A model generated the notes under the pieces. That model had not been told where the DNA came from. It saw only the letters and a list, made by a program, of their open reading frames with translations, and did not search any database. From Cryptosporidium bovis (taxonomy: Eukaryota > Apicomplexa > Conoidasida > Eucoccidiorida > Cryptosporidiidae), in the NCBI GenBank assembly GCA_009768925.2, contig VHIT02000017.1, forward strand, positions 153,508 through 217,507: a DNA stretch of 64,000 bases, read 5' to 3'. This document shows positions 39,241-48,137 of this stretch, piece by piece (positions within the stretch are counted from its first letter, which is position 1; each line of letters begins with the position of its first letter). The translations under genes and the position numbers were made by a program.

Positions 39241-39972
39241 TTATAAACTCCTAAAAGACTGAGAGGGTAGTTTTCTGGAATTGAATTTAACTTGTATTTT
39301 TTGTTTAGAACCCTTGTTTGAGTCACAATTTAAGTTATTATTAAGATGAAACCCTTCGTATTCATCACTTCCAATGAAACCAGAATTAAACATTGATACG
39401 GCATTGTTTCTAATTTCAATTCCTTTATCGTTATTATAACTAATAAAGGGATTTTTTATATAATTGTCAGAAGTGTCACCGTTAAACATAGATTCGCCCC
39501 TTTTAACCTCCTCCCATTCACCAATACGAACCTCCTGGGATTTGCTGCTATTCTCTGAAGCGTAGCTATAACCTAAATAGTTATTGATATTACATATTTC
39601 TCTGGAACAACATCCTTTATCAGGAGTTTCTAACCTGTCGCGACTTTGTGTTGAATCAATACTGTTTTGCGGAATAAATGCATTGTTTTTAAATTTAATG
39701 TTTTGATTGATTCTTGGCTTTTGAATAGACTTTCTAACACCTTCCCCAACTTTTGTTGCCCCACCACTCATTTTTTGCAATTCCTCTTGGATCTCATCTT
39801 GTCTTTTCTTGTTTTGTGCTTCCTTGTAACTTTCGCTTTTAAAGTATTTTCTCTGATTATATCTATGTCTTCCCCCTTCTTGGTGAGCTCTAATGTTATT
39901 GGGATGATTTTCTATCCATATTCTACATATATCACAGTAATGTTTATTACTTACTCTCTCATTTCTACTCAT
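39241..39972 (-). CDS. WBP4/FBP21-like U1-type zinc-finger spliceosomal protein
   Basis: The 243-residue protein begins with a matrin/U1-type C2H2 finger: HYCDICRIWIENHPNNIRAH (about 11-30), then QEGGRHRYNQRKYF. The CDICxxWI...N....H..G..H pattern with the following basic helix (SESYKEAQNKKRQDEIQEEL) is that of WBP4 (FBP21), a component of the spliceosomal B complex. No WW domain, present in animal WBP4, is visible; the remaining 170 residues are Asn/Ser/Lys-rich and appear disordered. It likely acts in the nucleus in pre-mRNA splicing. Single exon with the ATG at 39972. A GGCGCC palindrome lies just 63 bases upstream. Confidence 0.75.
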   Translation of the reverse strand: MSRNERVSNKHYCDICRIWIENHPNNIRAHQEGGRHRYNQRKYFKSESYKEAQNKKRQDEIQEELQKMSGGATKVGEGVRKSIQKPRINQNIKFKNNAFIPQNSIDSTQSRDRLETPDKGCCSREICNINNYLGYSYASENSSKSQEVRIGEWEEVKRGESMFNGDTSDNYIKNPFISYNNDKGIEIRNNAVSMFNSGFIGSDEYEGFHLNNNLNCDSNKGSKQKIQVKFNSRKLPSQSFRSL

Positions 39973-40034
39973 TTATTAACGGAAATATAACTAAATGTTC
40001 AGTATGTCAACATTTATAGGTAAAAACAAGTTTC

Positions 40035-40040
40035 GGCGCC
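40035..40040. promoter_or_regulatory. GGCGCC palindrome (E2F-like promoter motif candidate)
   Basis: The hexamer, in context tttcGGCGCCgag, lies 63 bases upstream of the WBP4-like ATG, the closest such site to a start codon in the window. A degenerate copy (ttcggcacc) follows at about 40062. Function is inferred. Confidence 0.48.
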
Positions 40041-40199
40041 GAGTCAACTGTTGTATTTTATTTCGGCACCTTACAAGAACAAGGGTTGTGTGTGAAATAA
40101 ATAAAGTAAAAAAAGAAGTATATAAAATTAAATAATTTAGTCAGTTAGTATAAAATTAATTGGATAGAATGCATTAATTAAGCATAAACAATAATAATG

Positions 40200-41177
40200 T
40201 CAATTAGATTGACTCAGTCCAAGTTTTGCGGATATAAAACACAACTGGCCAAGTAATTTGTCAAGTTGAAGAGGAGTCGGGCATCCATCAAGCATAGTAA
40301 AGTGACATCTACCTACCTCCTTTAAAAACTCCAAAATGCCATTTTCCTGCATTTGATACCTCTTAAGAACATTCCTCATTGTTATAACGATATCTAATGG
40401 AGAATATCCATTACTAAATAGTTCTTGTGATATCGAATGGGCAAGTCTCCAATTGCAATTGACACATGAATCTAAAATTGCCTTGATTTTTTGTGGGGAA
40501 GGAATATCTGAAACCTTCAATACATTATCTCTCGATATTATTGAAAATCCGTGATATGCTGCCTGTAGGTTATTAATAGCAACCCTCATATCACCATCTG
40601 CGGTAAATATAAGAGTTTCTATTCCAGAATCAACATATGGAACGTTTTCCATCTTTATAATCTCAAATAATCTACTTTTTATTTGCTCGTCAGTTAATTT
40701 CGAGTATCTTATGATTGCACATCTGCTCTGTATAGGTTCAATAATTTTTGTAGATTGATTACAAGCCAAAGCAAAACGCGTACTATCGGAGTATACCTCC
40801 ATTAATCTTCTAAGCGCTTGTTGAGCAGCATCAGTCATACTATCAACCTCATCCAGTATTACTATTTTATGTCTCCCTTCTGGAAGGTCTATTTTCTCTC
40901 TAGCAAATGTCTTAATCCTATCTCTAACAACATCTATTCCCCTATCATCTGATGCATTCAACTCCAATACGGCCCTTCCATATTTATTCCCTAATAACTC
41001 TGCTGCCAAACAATGTATGCTTGTCGTCTTTCCAGTCCCAGGTGGTCCAGACAACAGTAAATTTGGCATATTTCCCTGTCTTGAAAGTACTTTTAGGCGT
41101 GATAATACTTCCTCATTTCCAACCATCTCATTCAGTATTTTTGGACGATATTTTTCTATCCATATCTGTGTTTCCAT
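40200..41177 (-). CDS. RFC2: Replication factor C small subunit RFC2 (clamp loader AAA+)
   Basis: From the ATG at 41177 the protein is 325 residues. The open frame reaches 41192 but starts there with TTG. It has WIEKYRPKILNEMVGNEE (RFC box), Walker A GPPGTGKT (44-51), LELNASDDRGIDVVR, Walker B ILDEVDS (107-113, DEVD rather than DEAD) and the arginine-finger motif SRC (151-153). The C-terminal collar follows with MRNVLKRYQMQ. The order and wording, notably CNQSTKIIEPIQSRCAIIRY and MTDAAQQALRRLME, fit human RFC2 / yeast Rfc4. It is part of the pentamer that loads PCNA at primer-template junctions, and acts also with alternative large subunits. Length is usual. Single exon. Two GGCGCC sites lie about 380-400 bases upstream, fitting cell-cycle control of a replication gene. 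Confidence 0.93.
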   Translation of the reverse strand: METQIWIEKYRPKILNEMVGNEEVLSRLKVLSRQGNMPNLLLSGPPGTGKTTSIHCLAAELLGNKYGRAVLELNASDDRGIDVVRDRIKTFAREKIDLPEGRHKIVILDEVDSMTDAAQQALRRLMEVYSDSTRFALACNQSTKIIEPIQSRCAIIRYSKLTDEQIKSRLFEIIKMENVPYVDSGIETLIFTADGDMRVAINNLQAAYHGFSIISRDNVLKVSDIPSPQKIKAILDSCVNCNWRLAHSISQELFSNGYSPLDIVITMRNVLKRYQMQENGILEFLKEVGRCHFTMLDGCPTPLQLDKLLGQLCFISAKLGLSQSN

Positions 41178-42074
41178 CTTAAACTCATTCAATACTACTC
41201 AGAAAAACCCCTAATATGTAATATCCGCCTGACCAAACTATATATATCTTCCTTGTTTTATTAAAATTATCTTGTTTCGTGCTACTGCTTCACCTGTTTT
41301 GATATGTTTCCTTGATAGTTAAGTGTTAGGTACCACAATTAAATTTCAGCGCCAACATGCTTTCTATTGTATCATTAAGTAATTGTTTGAAAAAAACTCA
41401 TAAATCTGTCATTTAACAACCTAGGCAAACAAAAAATACGGAGTGTCAAAACAAAAGCATACCCCACAGCGAATCTTTTGTCTTTTGTCTGACTTATATC
41501 ACTAATTCTCTATCTCAAGTATTATTACATATAACACATTTTATTCTTAAAACATTGGCGCCGCACGCTGGCGCCGAACATTGAAGCTATAATATACTAG
41601 CAATATAATAAATCTATTAATAAATATTTAGAGAGGGTAAATATAAATGTGAAGTTGCAAGTAAAAAAAATTTATGTAAAATAAATTGCACAACTTATTT
41701 GAGTATTATTGTGATTTGAATACCAGAGCAAAAAGAATAGATATATATTGTAAGCAATATTATTGTTTACAACATTACCTGTATTTCGGGATTATTGTTG
41801 GAAGCAGTCACAGTTTGAGCAGCAATCTTATTCCAGGATTAAAAGACTTAAATGGATATAGTAAATGGTTTATTGGTCCTGTAACAGCAATTATAGAGCA
41901 ATTATTTGGATTAAATTGCAGCTGATTTTGTGACCTAGATATTCAAATTATTTGTGTTTAGAGATATCGGTACTAGTAAATTTTATTCTTTGTAAATACA
42001 AAATACCGATTATTAATATATAAAACAATAGCAGTAACGACTTTAAAAACCCAAATACAAATACTAAATATTTG
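41178..42074. other. Intergenic region, divergent promoters of RFC2 and the GAF protein
   Basis: About 900 bases. Two GGCGCC palindromes lie 13 bases apart at 41557 and 41570, and a partial copy (cagcgccaac) near 41347. An ATG-less open frame at 41686-41925 is unproven. The last 150 bases before 42075 are very AT-rich. Confidence 0.5.
41557..41575. promoter_or_regulatory. Paired GGCGCC palindromes
   Basis: Two copies, 41557-41562 and 41570-41575, with spacing of 13 bases start to start, in the RFC2/GAF divergent promoter. Context of the first is attGGCGCCgca and of the second gctGGCGCCgaa. It is the only close pair in the window and sits upstream of a DNA replication gene. Confidence 0.55.
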
Positions 42075-43706
42075 ATGTTCGAGATATCTAGTTTGAGGGA
42101 TAAGTTATCTTGGGATGATTTATATTACTTATTGGACTCGAGTTACAATATTAATTCGACATTAGACGCAAAAATTCTTGTTGGTAATATAATAAATGAA
42201 TGCAAGAAAATAGTTAACTGTGGAGAATGTAATTTGTACATATATGACCATATAAATGATGTTTTTTACAAGGGATTTGATACTAGCAGTTATTTATCTT
42301 CTGACCCTTTTTTAAAAAGCATTGTTTTGAACAATAAATACAAAATATTAAATAAAACTTTAACAGATTGCGAAAACAACAATAATTCTTCCATAATAAA
42401 TAAATACAGATTTAAAAATAATGGATTATATATACCACTGTATTCAGTTGACAATGAAGCCTCAATAGCTGTTCTTGAGATAATAGATAAGAAGGTAAAA
42501 GACGATAGTAGTGGAAACTATATTGATGCTCAATTTAATGAAGTTGATACTTTGAAATTGAATTTATTAGCAAAAATAGCTTCTAATTCAATAATTAATT
42601 GCGAAAAATACAAAGAAGTACTAAACACAAAAGAAAAGGCTGATAATCTTTTAAACCTCGTTCAGTCTCTAAGAGTTGACCTCGGACTGCAATCTAATTT
42701 GTTTACTCTCTGTATTCATGCCCAGGAAATAATAGAGTCAGAACATTGTATAGCGTTAATAGGAATCCCAGAGAAACAACAAATTATATCATTGATATCA
42801 GATGTTGGAAGTGAATTGTTGTTTAATTATGAAATTGGAGACGTTATTCATAAAATAATCGAGACAAAGCAATCTTTAATAATACAAAACGTTGGTGACG
42901 ATACTAATCAACATTTCGAAAATATATTTATTGAATTTACGACAAATTCCTACAGAATTGGTAATAACAATAATTTATTGTTTAAAAGCAATGATGATGA
43001 TCAGATTATTAAATTGTTGCACAAAGTTTATAGAGGTGATAAACCTATTTACAATGCACTTGTATTTCCTATTTATGCTGAGAAAGATAATTGGTCGTGT
43101 ATTCCTACACCTAGTCAAAGAATATCTTCCATTTCATCTCTTTCTTCAGTTTTTTCTTCTTTTGAAATTAATCACGATATAGATGATATAACACTCTCAC
43201 CTAAAAGTGGTTCGGTTCTAAGCAACTCTGTTGTATCATCTAATATTCCAACCTCCCCTAAATCCGACAGAACTGGAAGAACAAGTCTAAATGTGAATCA
43301 ATGTTTCAATAATAGTGTAAATAGCAACAACTCCGCCAGATCTTCTTCACTATCTCCAAGTATCCAGTATATTCAAAATCAAACTCAGGCAATTGCCCTT
43401 ATTGTTCTTATAAATAGACTCGGGGTATTTAAAGAAAAATCTAAATTTACTGAAAATGATGTTAAATTATTGGAACCGTTTGGTAGAATTGTTGCTCCAA
43501 ATATTGGTTCTATTTTTCAAACGTCTTTATTTTCATACCTTCAAACGCTTTACAGCTCAGATAGGAACTCAAATTTAAATAAATACCAAGACAAAATGCC
43601 ACAAGACCCTCCTTCCTTTATATTCCCACACACAAATTGGAAAAACAGACACTCTGACATTATTTTCGAGGAAGATGAGGAGGTATCCAAAGAATTTGAC
43701 AAGTAG
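42075..43706 (+). CDS. Tandem GAF-domain protein without a visible effector domain
   Basis: From the ATG at 42075 the protein is 543 residues. The first GAF-like domain spans about 25-185: DAKILVGNIINECKKIVNCG, ECNLYIYDHINDVFYKGFD, a low-complexity loop, GLYIPLYSVDNEASIAVLEI and a last helix NLLAKIASNSIINCE. The second spans about 200-510: LQSNLFTLCIHAQEIIESEH, CIALIGIPEKQQIISLISDV, ALVFPIYAEKDN, then a Ser-rich insert of about 70 residues, AIALIVLINRLGVFKEKSKF and EPFGRIVAPNIGSIFQ. GAF domains bind small molecules such as cyclic nucleotides or mediate dimers, usually in front of a catalytic domain. Here no phosphodiesterase, cyclase or kinase domain follows; the protein ends in an acidic tail. 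It could be a stand-alone sensor or a scaffold. Single exon. Confidence 0.68.
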   Translation: MFEISSLRDKLSWDDLYYLLDSSYNINSTLDAKILVGNIINECKKIVNCGECNLYIYDHINDVFYKGFDTSSYLSSDPFLKSIVLNNKYKILNKTLTDCENNNNSSIINKYRFKNNGLYIPLYSVDNEASIAVLEIIDKKVKDDSSGNYIDAQFNEVDTLKLNLLAKIASNSIINCEKYKEVLNTKEKADNLLNLVQSLRVDLGLQSNLFTLCIHAQEIIESEHCIALIGIPEKQQIISLISDVGSELLFNYEIGDVIHKIIETKQSLIIQNVGDDTNQHFENIFIEFTTNSYRIGNNNNLLFKSNDDDQIIKLLHKVYRGDKPIYNALVFPIYAEKDNWSCIPTPSQRISSISSLSSVFSSFEINHDIDDITLSPKSGSVLSNSVVSSNIPTSPKSDRTGRTSLNVNQCFNNSVNSNNSARSSSLSPSIQYIQNQTQAIALIVLINRLGVFKEKSKFTENDVKLLEPFGRIVAPNIGSIFQTSLFSYLQTLYSSDRNSNLNKYQDKMPQDPPSFIFPHTNWKNRHSDIIFEEDEEVSKEFDK

Positions 43707-43821
43707 AGAAAGAAAAGCAGTGATTATCAAATTACTTTTTTTCAACTAATAGAGCATAGAGTACCTAAATTGTTCTATTTACTCCATAATTTCGTGTAAA
43801 GAATCGAGGATTTTCTTTTTT

Positions 43822-44772
43822 TCATTTATTATAATCTTGTTTCCCCTTTTTATTATTCTTCTTCCAATTTAAGTGAAAAGGAACCCCTTGTTCAATTTTA
43901 CAGGGAGGAATGGTTTGTTGGTTCCTATCCTTTATGATCACAGACTCCAGAATACTCTGATAATTATACAATTGACTTAAAAATCCTGGATTAGGTGCGA
44001 TGTATGGCCTAGATAACTTGATTAAATTTATTGCTTGGATAGAACTTATCTTTAATTCTCTCATCAAATAAGCTGCACATATTGTTGGAGCCCTACTTAT
44101 TCCTGCAGCACAATGAATGTATACGTTGTTTGGTTCATCAGGTAATGAATTATTTAGAGCTCCGTGAATAAAATCATATGAACAAGTGAAGTACTTGTAA
44201 ATGTTTTCGAATGGAGCATCGTACATCGGAATATTCAAATACTTAAAATCATTCGGAAATCTACAAGCCCCTTGCAAACAACAGACTATATGGGTTATTC
44301 CTAAGCTTTTAAGCTTATTTTTGTCATTTGCTACTGTACTACCACCTAAAAATAAACCTGGTATTATTCTCTGAGCCCTATGAAGATCCATATTCTCTTT
44401 GTTAGAAAATTCTATCTCTTTTTTAAAAATATCATAGTATCCCAACAATTTAATGTCATTCACTATATCCTCCATAATTTCATTAACCTTGTTTTCGTCG
44501 CTTTCACCAATACTTTTTGGAGATGTGGCTAACATTCCAAAGTAACTCGTCTTCTGTTCTAAATCACAAATTCTACTTATTATATCTCTTATATTTACCC
44601 CTGCATCCATTTTTGGATCAGTTTTCCTTATTTGATGAAGAACTCTTAAAGTAGCAAAGTAAAAGTTTACTCTTTCTGGCATAATCAACTCGGATTCAGA
44701 TTTAGTCTGCATTTCCTGAATCATACAACTCCTTTCAGCCCTCTTCTCAAGTAGCGATCTCAATGAGTCCAT
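43822..44772 (-). CDS. Dual-specificity protein phosphatase
   Basis: The 316-residue protein has an N-terminal helical region (1-130) of unknown role, then a DSP domain. It starts RIIPGLFLGGSTVANDK (about 135-151) and continues LGITHIVCCLQGACRFP, with the likely general acid Asp185 in MYDAPFEN and the active-site loop YIHCAAGISRAP (HCxxGxSR, 220-227, nucleophile Cys221). SRPYIAPNPGFLSQLYNYQS closes the fold. DSPs dephosphorylate Ser/Thr/Tyr residues of protein substrates and some act on non-protein targets. Its substrate cannot be told. No signal peptide, membrane segment or MAPK-docking domain is apparent. The C-terminal 40 residues are basic. Single exon with ATG at 44772. Confidence 0.9.
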   Translation of the reverse strand: MDSLRSLLEKRAERSCMIQEMQTKSESELIMPERVNFYFATLRVLHQIRKTDPKMDAGVNIRDIISRICDLEQKTSYFGMLATSPKSIGESDENKVNEIMEDIVNDIKLLGYYDIFKKEIEFSNKENMDLHRAQRIIPGLFLGGSTVANDKNKLKSLGITHIVCCLQGACRFPNDFKYLNIPMYDAPFENIYKYFTCSYDFIHGALNNSLPDEPNNVYIHCAAGISRAPTICAAYLMRELKISSIQAINLIKLSRPYIAPNPGFLSQLYNYQSILESVIIKDRNQQTIPPCKIEQGVPFHLNWKKNNKKGKQDYNK

Positions 44773-45290
44773 TATTGCTATTATTTCATCCCCTATTATT
44801 TACTTATTTTCATTTCACATTAATTTGAATTTTATTTTCACACAACAATACCGCCAAATTACCATCATTAAGAATATTTTTGTAGATAAAAAAACAATAG
44901 TGATATTGTTTATTATCTAAAAAGATAGCAATAACTGTTCAAAAAGCGGAACGATGTGGCTTGAATTATTCTTATTTTATACACATAGTTTGTAAGTTCC
45001 CCTTAACAATTTAGTCAAAAAACAACTCAATAAAAATGTGCATGCAAAAATGCACTTTACCACATAGTTTTAATACCCCACATAATCTGTTCACGCCAAT
45101 TAATTTTTTTAAACAATTGAAAAGAGAACAATTAAATACTTAAATATTATTAATTTATTATTTAAGCAAATAAATAATAAATTGTTTTCTACAAAGTTCA
45201 TATCGAAAAAATATATACCGGCCTTTATAAAGTAGGAATATTGAAAAAAGCGAGAATAACGCTATAGTAATACAAAATAATAAAAACAGA
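44773..45290. promoter_or_regulatory. Divergent promoter region with a TGCATGCA palindrome
   Basis: About 520 bases between the divergent DSP and PP2C genes, very AT-rich. The palindrome TGCATGCA at 45039-45046 is followed by a second TGCA at 45051, giving gtgcatgcaaaaatgcac. GCATGC-type motifs are targets of ApiAP2 factors in apicomplexans; binding here is inferred. Confidence 0.42.
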
Positions 45291-47087
45291 ATGAGGAATA
45301 TATTTAAAAACATAGGAAATAATTTGTTTATTAAAAAAAAAATCCTTTATAGGTTATGTTCATTTATTAATGAAGGCAACAATAAGTCTGCCATGGCAAC
45401 AACTGCATTATTAGGTGGAGGTATAATAGCATTCGCATTGTCCAATCACAATGACTATATTAAATTTAGAAGAAACACATTTGGGAAGTATTTCAGGGCA
45501 CAATGCAGTTCTAAAGTCGGTAGTCACAATTCTATTCCGAGCGTGAAAACAAGTAAATACGACAGCTCGTTAGAAAATAATAAAACAAGGGAAAATCCAT
45601 TTAATACAACTAAAAATGTTAGTATAATAGGAAATCAAGGACCAATAAGTAACTTAATTTTAAATAAGCATTCTAATTCACCTAAAATATCGATTTCAGC
45701 GATTCAAGTTAATGCAAACAACCCAATAGAAGATAGAATGATAATACAAAGAATGGGTATTAAGTTATGCAACGATAAAGACCAAGAATTTGTACTTTCT
45801 GCAGTAATAGATGGGCACGGAGGTTGGCAAGTTGCGGAATATGTACAAAAAAATTTTGTAAGTATATTTATTGATGAATTAAATAATACAATAGAATTAT
45901 TAAAAAAAAACGATACGAATGGTGATATTTCTGAGTTAGATATAAAAGCAGCAATGCTTTATTCATTGAGAAAAACTTATGAACAATTAGATGAAAACCT
46001 CAGAAATATACTTGAAACGCCATATAACTTAGGTTTTTCAAAACTAGCTTCAGTGGGTGCGTGCGTTACAGCTTCAATAATAACTGATGATGCAATACTT
46101 ACAGCTAATTCAGGCGATTGTCTGTCTTTATATTGCAGTGAAGATGGGATGTGTGTGCCTATGAATGAACAGCTTTCAGCCATGAATCCTACTGAACAAA
46201 AAAGACTTGAGGAAGAGCATATTCATGACAAAGACAACTTGATACAGTGCAAAGAGATTATACAAGGAAAATACTTATTGGGTTTATATTCACTTCCAAT
46301 ATACAAAAGTTGTTATGTTAAGGGAATACTTCAACCTTCAAGAGCAATTGGCGACTTCAGATTAAAGCATATGGACTTTAACTATAACTGGGAAAAAGAC
46401 ATGAGCAGCGATAAATTGATGAATACATTTTCTTATGTATTAGGTGAGAGAAATAGTGACAATAAGGGTGATGGTCAGCCATATTCATACGATTTTATAA
46501 ATGGAGACGACTCAATTGCCTTAAAAAAGGACGAAAAGAGGCATTATGTTAAAAATCCGCTAAGCTTTCCTTATGTTAAATATGAGCCTATGCTTCATAT
46601 ATATTACTATAATTCAGATAAGAAGGCGATATTGTCATCAAAATTTACTGATGTCGAATCAATATCCTCCAATAAATTAGCACTAACTCCTAGTTATATC
46701 AAAAATGGGCAAAAAATAAATGTTGAATACATTCTACCTGAATACAAATGCCCAAATATAACAGAATATAATGATTCTATTGAATTCATAAAGGATTATA
46801 TATACTCAAAATGGAAGAATGCATCATCGTATTTCCAGGAAAAAATAGACGGCTCAAAAAAAAGCTTTCTTATCCTTGGAACAGATGGTGTTTGGGATTT
46901 TTTAAGACCAAAAGATGTAAGTAATATACTTTTCAAATCTAATTCGGTACAAAATGGAGTTGAAAATATCATTAAAAACGTTCTTCAAAGTGCGGGAGTC
47001 AGTGATATAGAAAAGTTAAAGAGTCTACCCAAGAAAAGAAAAGTATTTGATGACACTAGTGTCATTTTAATTGAAATAAACAAATAA
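45291..47087 (+). CDS. PP2C-family phosphatase, PDP-like, with N-terminal hydrophobic segment
   Basis: The 598-residue protein has a basic N-terminus and a hydrophobic segment (about 35-50, ATTALLGGGIIAFAL) that could be an organelle-targeting anchor. PP2C motifs follow: ISAIQVNANNPIEDRM, FVLSAVIDGHGGWQVAEYVQ (DGHGG about 172-176, metal ligand), SGDCLSLYCSEDG, QPSRAIGDFRLK and ILGTDGVWDFLRPKDV (about 527-542). The Asn in place of Gly in the first motif and the spacing resemble pyruvate dehydrogenase phosphatase (PDP1). A long insert separates RAIGDFR from GTDG. If the organism is Cryptosporidium, which is reported to lack the PDH complex, the substrate must be something else. Single exon, ATG at 45291. 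Confidence 0.82.
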   Translation: MRNIFKNIGNNLFIKKKILYRLCSFINEGNNKSAMATTALLGGGIIAFALSNHNDYIKFRRNTFGKYFRAQCSSKVGSHNSIPSVKTSKYDSSLENNKTRENPFNTTKNVSIIGNQGPISNLILNKHSNSPKISISAIQVNANNPIEDRMIIQRMGIKLCNDKDQEFVLSAVIDGHGGWQVAEYVQKNFVSIFIDELNNTIELLKKNDTNGDISELDIKAAMLYSLRKTYEQLDENLRNILETPYNLGFSKLASVGACVTASIITDDAILTANSGDCLSLYCSEDGMCVPMNEQLSAMNPTEQKRLEEEHIHDKDNLIQCKEIIQGKYLLGLYSLPIYKSCYVKGILQPSRAIGDFRLKHMDFNYNWEKDMSSDKLMNTFSYVLGERNSDNKGDGQPYSYDFINGDDSIALKKDEKRHYVKNPLSFPYVKYEPMLHIYYYNSDKKAILSSKFTDVESISSNKLALTPSYIKNGQKINVEYILPEYKCPNITEYNDSIEFIKDYIYSKWKNASSYFQEKIDGSKKSFLILGTDGVWDFLRPKDVSNILFKSNSVQNGVENIIKNVLQSAGVSDIEKLKSLPKKRKVFDDTSVILIEINK

Positions 47088-47142
47088 TTAACTTAAATTG
47101 AACCAGAATGAGTGTATTTTTTTTGTTATTATCAGCATTTAT

Positions 47143-47568
47143 CTAAAATATTATTCCTTGTCTTGATTTTATAATGCTATTTAACCACTCCACTTCGGAG
47201 TTAGGATCATCATTTATACTGTCCGAAATATGAATTATGTACAAAATACCATTCCTAAGCTCACAAATAGTAGATATATACCTTCCTTTGCAAAGAAGTT
47301 GACCAAGTAACTCATTGTATATCTTTGTTGATGTCTTTTTTACGTCTAGCTCGTTTTCGTAGTTATTATCTGCTTCATCCATCTCTCTAATGTAACTTTC
47401 AACATATACTTTTACGCTTTGTGTGCCGTCATCAATAGTTGCGCATTTCACTTCCTTTTTCTCATTAAAATAGACTCCGGTTATGTACCCTTGCAGCCAA
47501 CAACAGTCTCCATCTTTTCTGACCTTATCTGCCAATTCACATATGAAAATTTTTGGAGTAAGCCTCAT
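47143..47568 (-). CDS. OB-fold protein resembling RMI2 (BLM/TOP3A complex)
   Basis: The 141-residue protein reads like an OB-fold of the RMI2 type: RLTPKIFICELADKVRKDG, CCWLQGYITGVYFNEK, ATIDDGTQSVKVYVES, then CKGRYISTICELRNGILYII and ISDSINDDPNSEVEWLNSII. RMI2 shows the same order (LLAGEL...WLQG.V......L.D.SG...V......GKYV.V.G.V.......L....M.DLSDNP..E..W..EV). In animals and plants RMI2 stabilises the RMI1-TOP3A-BLM dissolvasome, which resolves double Holliday junctions. A short loop rich in Asp/Glu/Asn/Lys (about 75-95) is inserted. Single exon with ATG at 47568. Other small OB folds (RPA3, TEN1) are alternatives but fit less well. Confidence 0.6.
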   Translation of the reverse strand: MRLTPKIFICELADKVRKDGDCCWLQGYITGVYFNEKKEVKCATIDDGTQSVKVYVESYIREMDEADNNYENELDVKKTSTKIYNELLGQLLCKGRYISTICELRNGILYIIHISDSINDDPNSEVEWLNSIIKSRQGIIF

Positions 47569-48137
47569 TTTTAATAATAGAAATTAATACCATATGACGA
47601 AAAAAATAAGCGAATATTTGCAAAAAATACCTGTTTTTTGTGCCACTAATACTGAAAACTAGTCCTCATTTCAAGTAACTGCTCTAGAATATTCTCCTTC
47701 TTTCCTTTTTCATTAACGATACTTCTTCCCTCATGGCAACATTATCTGATTTGGCCTCACCGTAAATAAAAGTTGTGGCGGGAAAGCATGTGAGCATACA
47801 TTTAATGATGAGAATATAAATATTAACTATGGGGAAGAAACAAACAAGGAATTGAATTATTCAACCAAAAAGAATGACTTCTCCGTTAAAATTGAAGGTG
47901 AAACTGTATTATCTTATTATGGGTTGATAAGGACGGTTTATTGTCATTATTGTTATTTCCCAAATTTGTGTGTAACTTATTGAGTTTAAACATAACTGCG
48001 ATAATAAACGAACTACCATTTAGGTGAATTAAATTGTCTTTATTCATATATTTTTTATTAACAATTAAGTAAATTACCAGTAATGTATTATTGTTGAATA
48101 TCAATTTATATATAGTTTGAAAATATTAGTCAACAAA
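47569..48137. other. Intergenic region, divergent promoter
   Basis: About 570 bases between the RMI2-like and the three-exon gene. The open frame at 47886-48104 (minus) is Asn/Leu/Ile-rich and unconvincing. No GGCGCC site or RNA is seen. Confidence 0.4.

Noticed and set aside
41686-41925. 79-residue frame with a hydrophobic, Gly-containing stretch upstream of the GAF gene.
   Set aside because: It has no ATG (starts at TTG after an in-frame stop), no clear splice partner, and no recognisable family.
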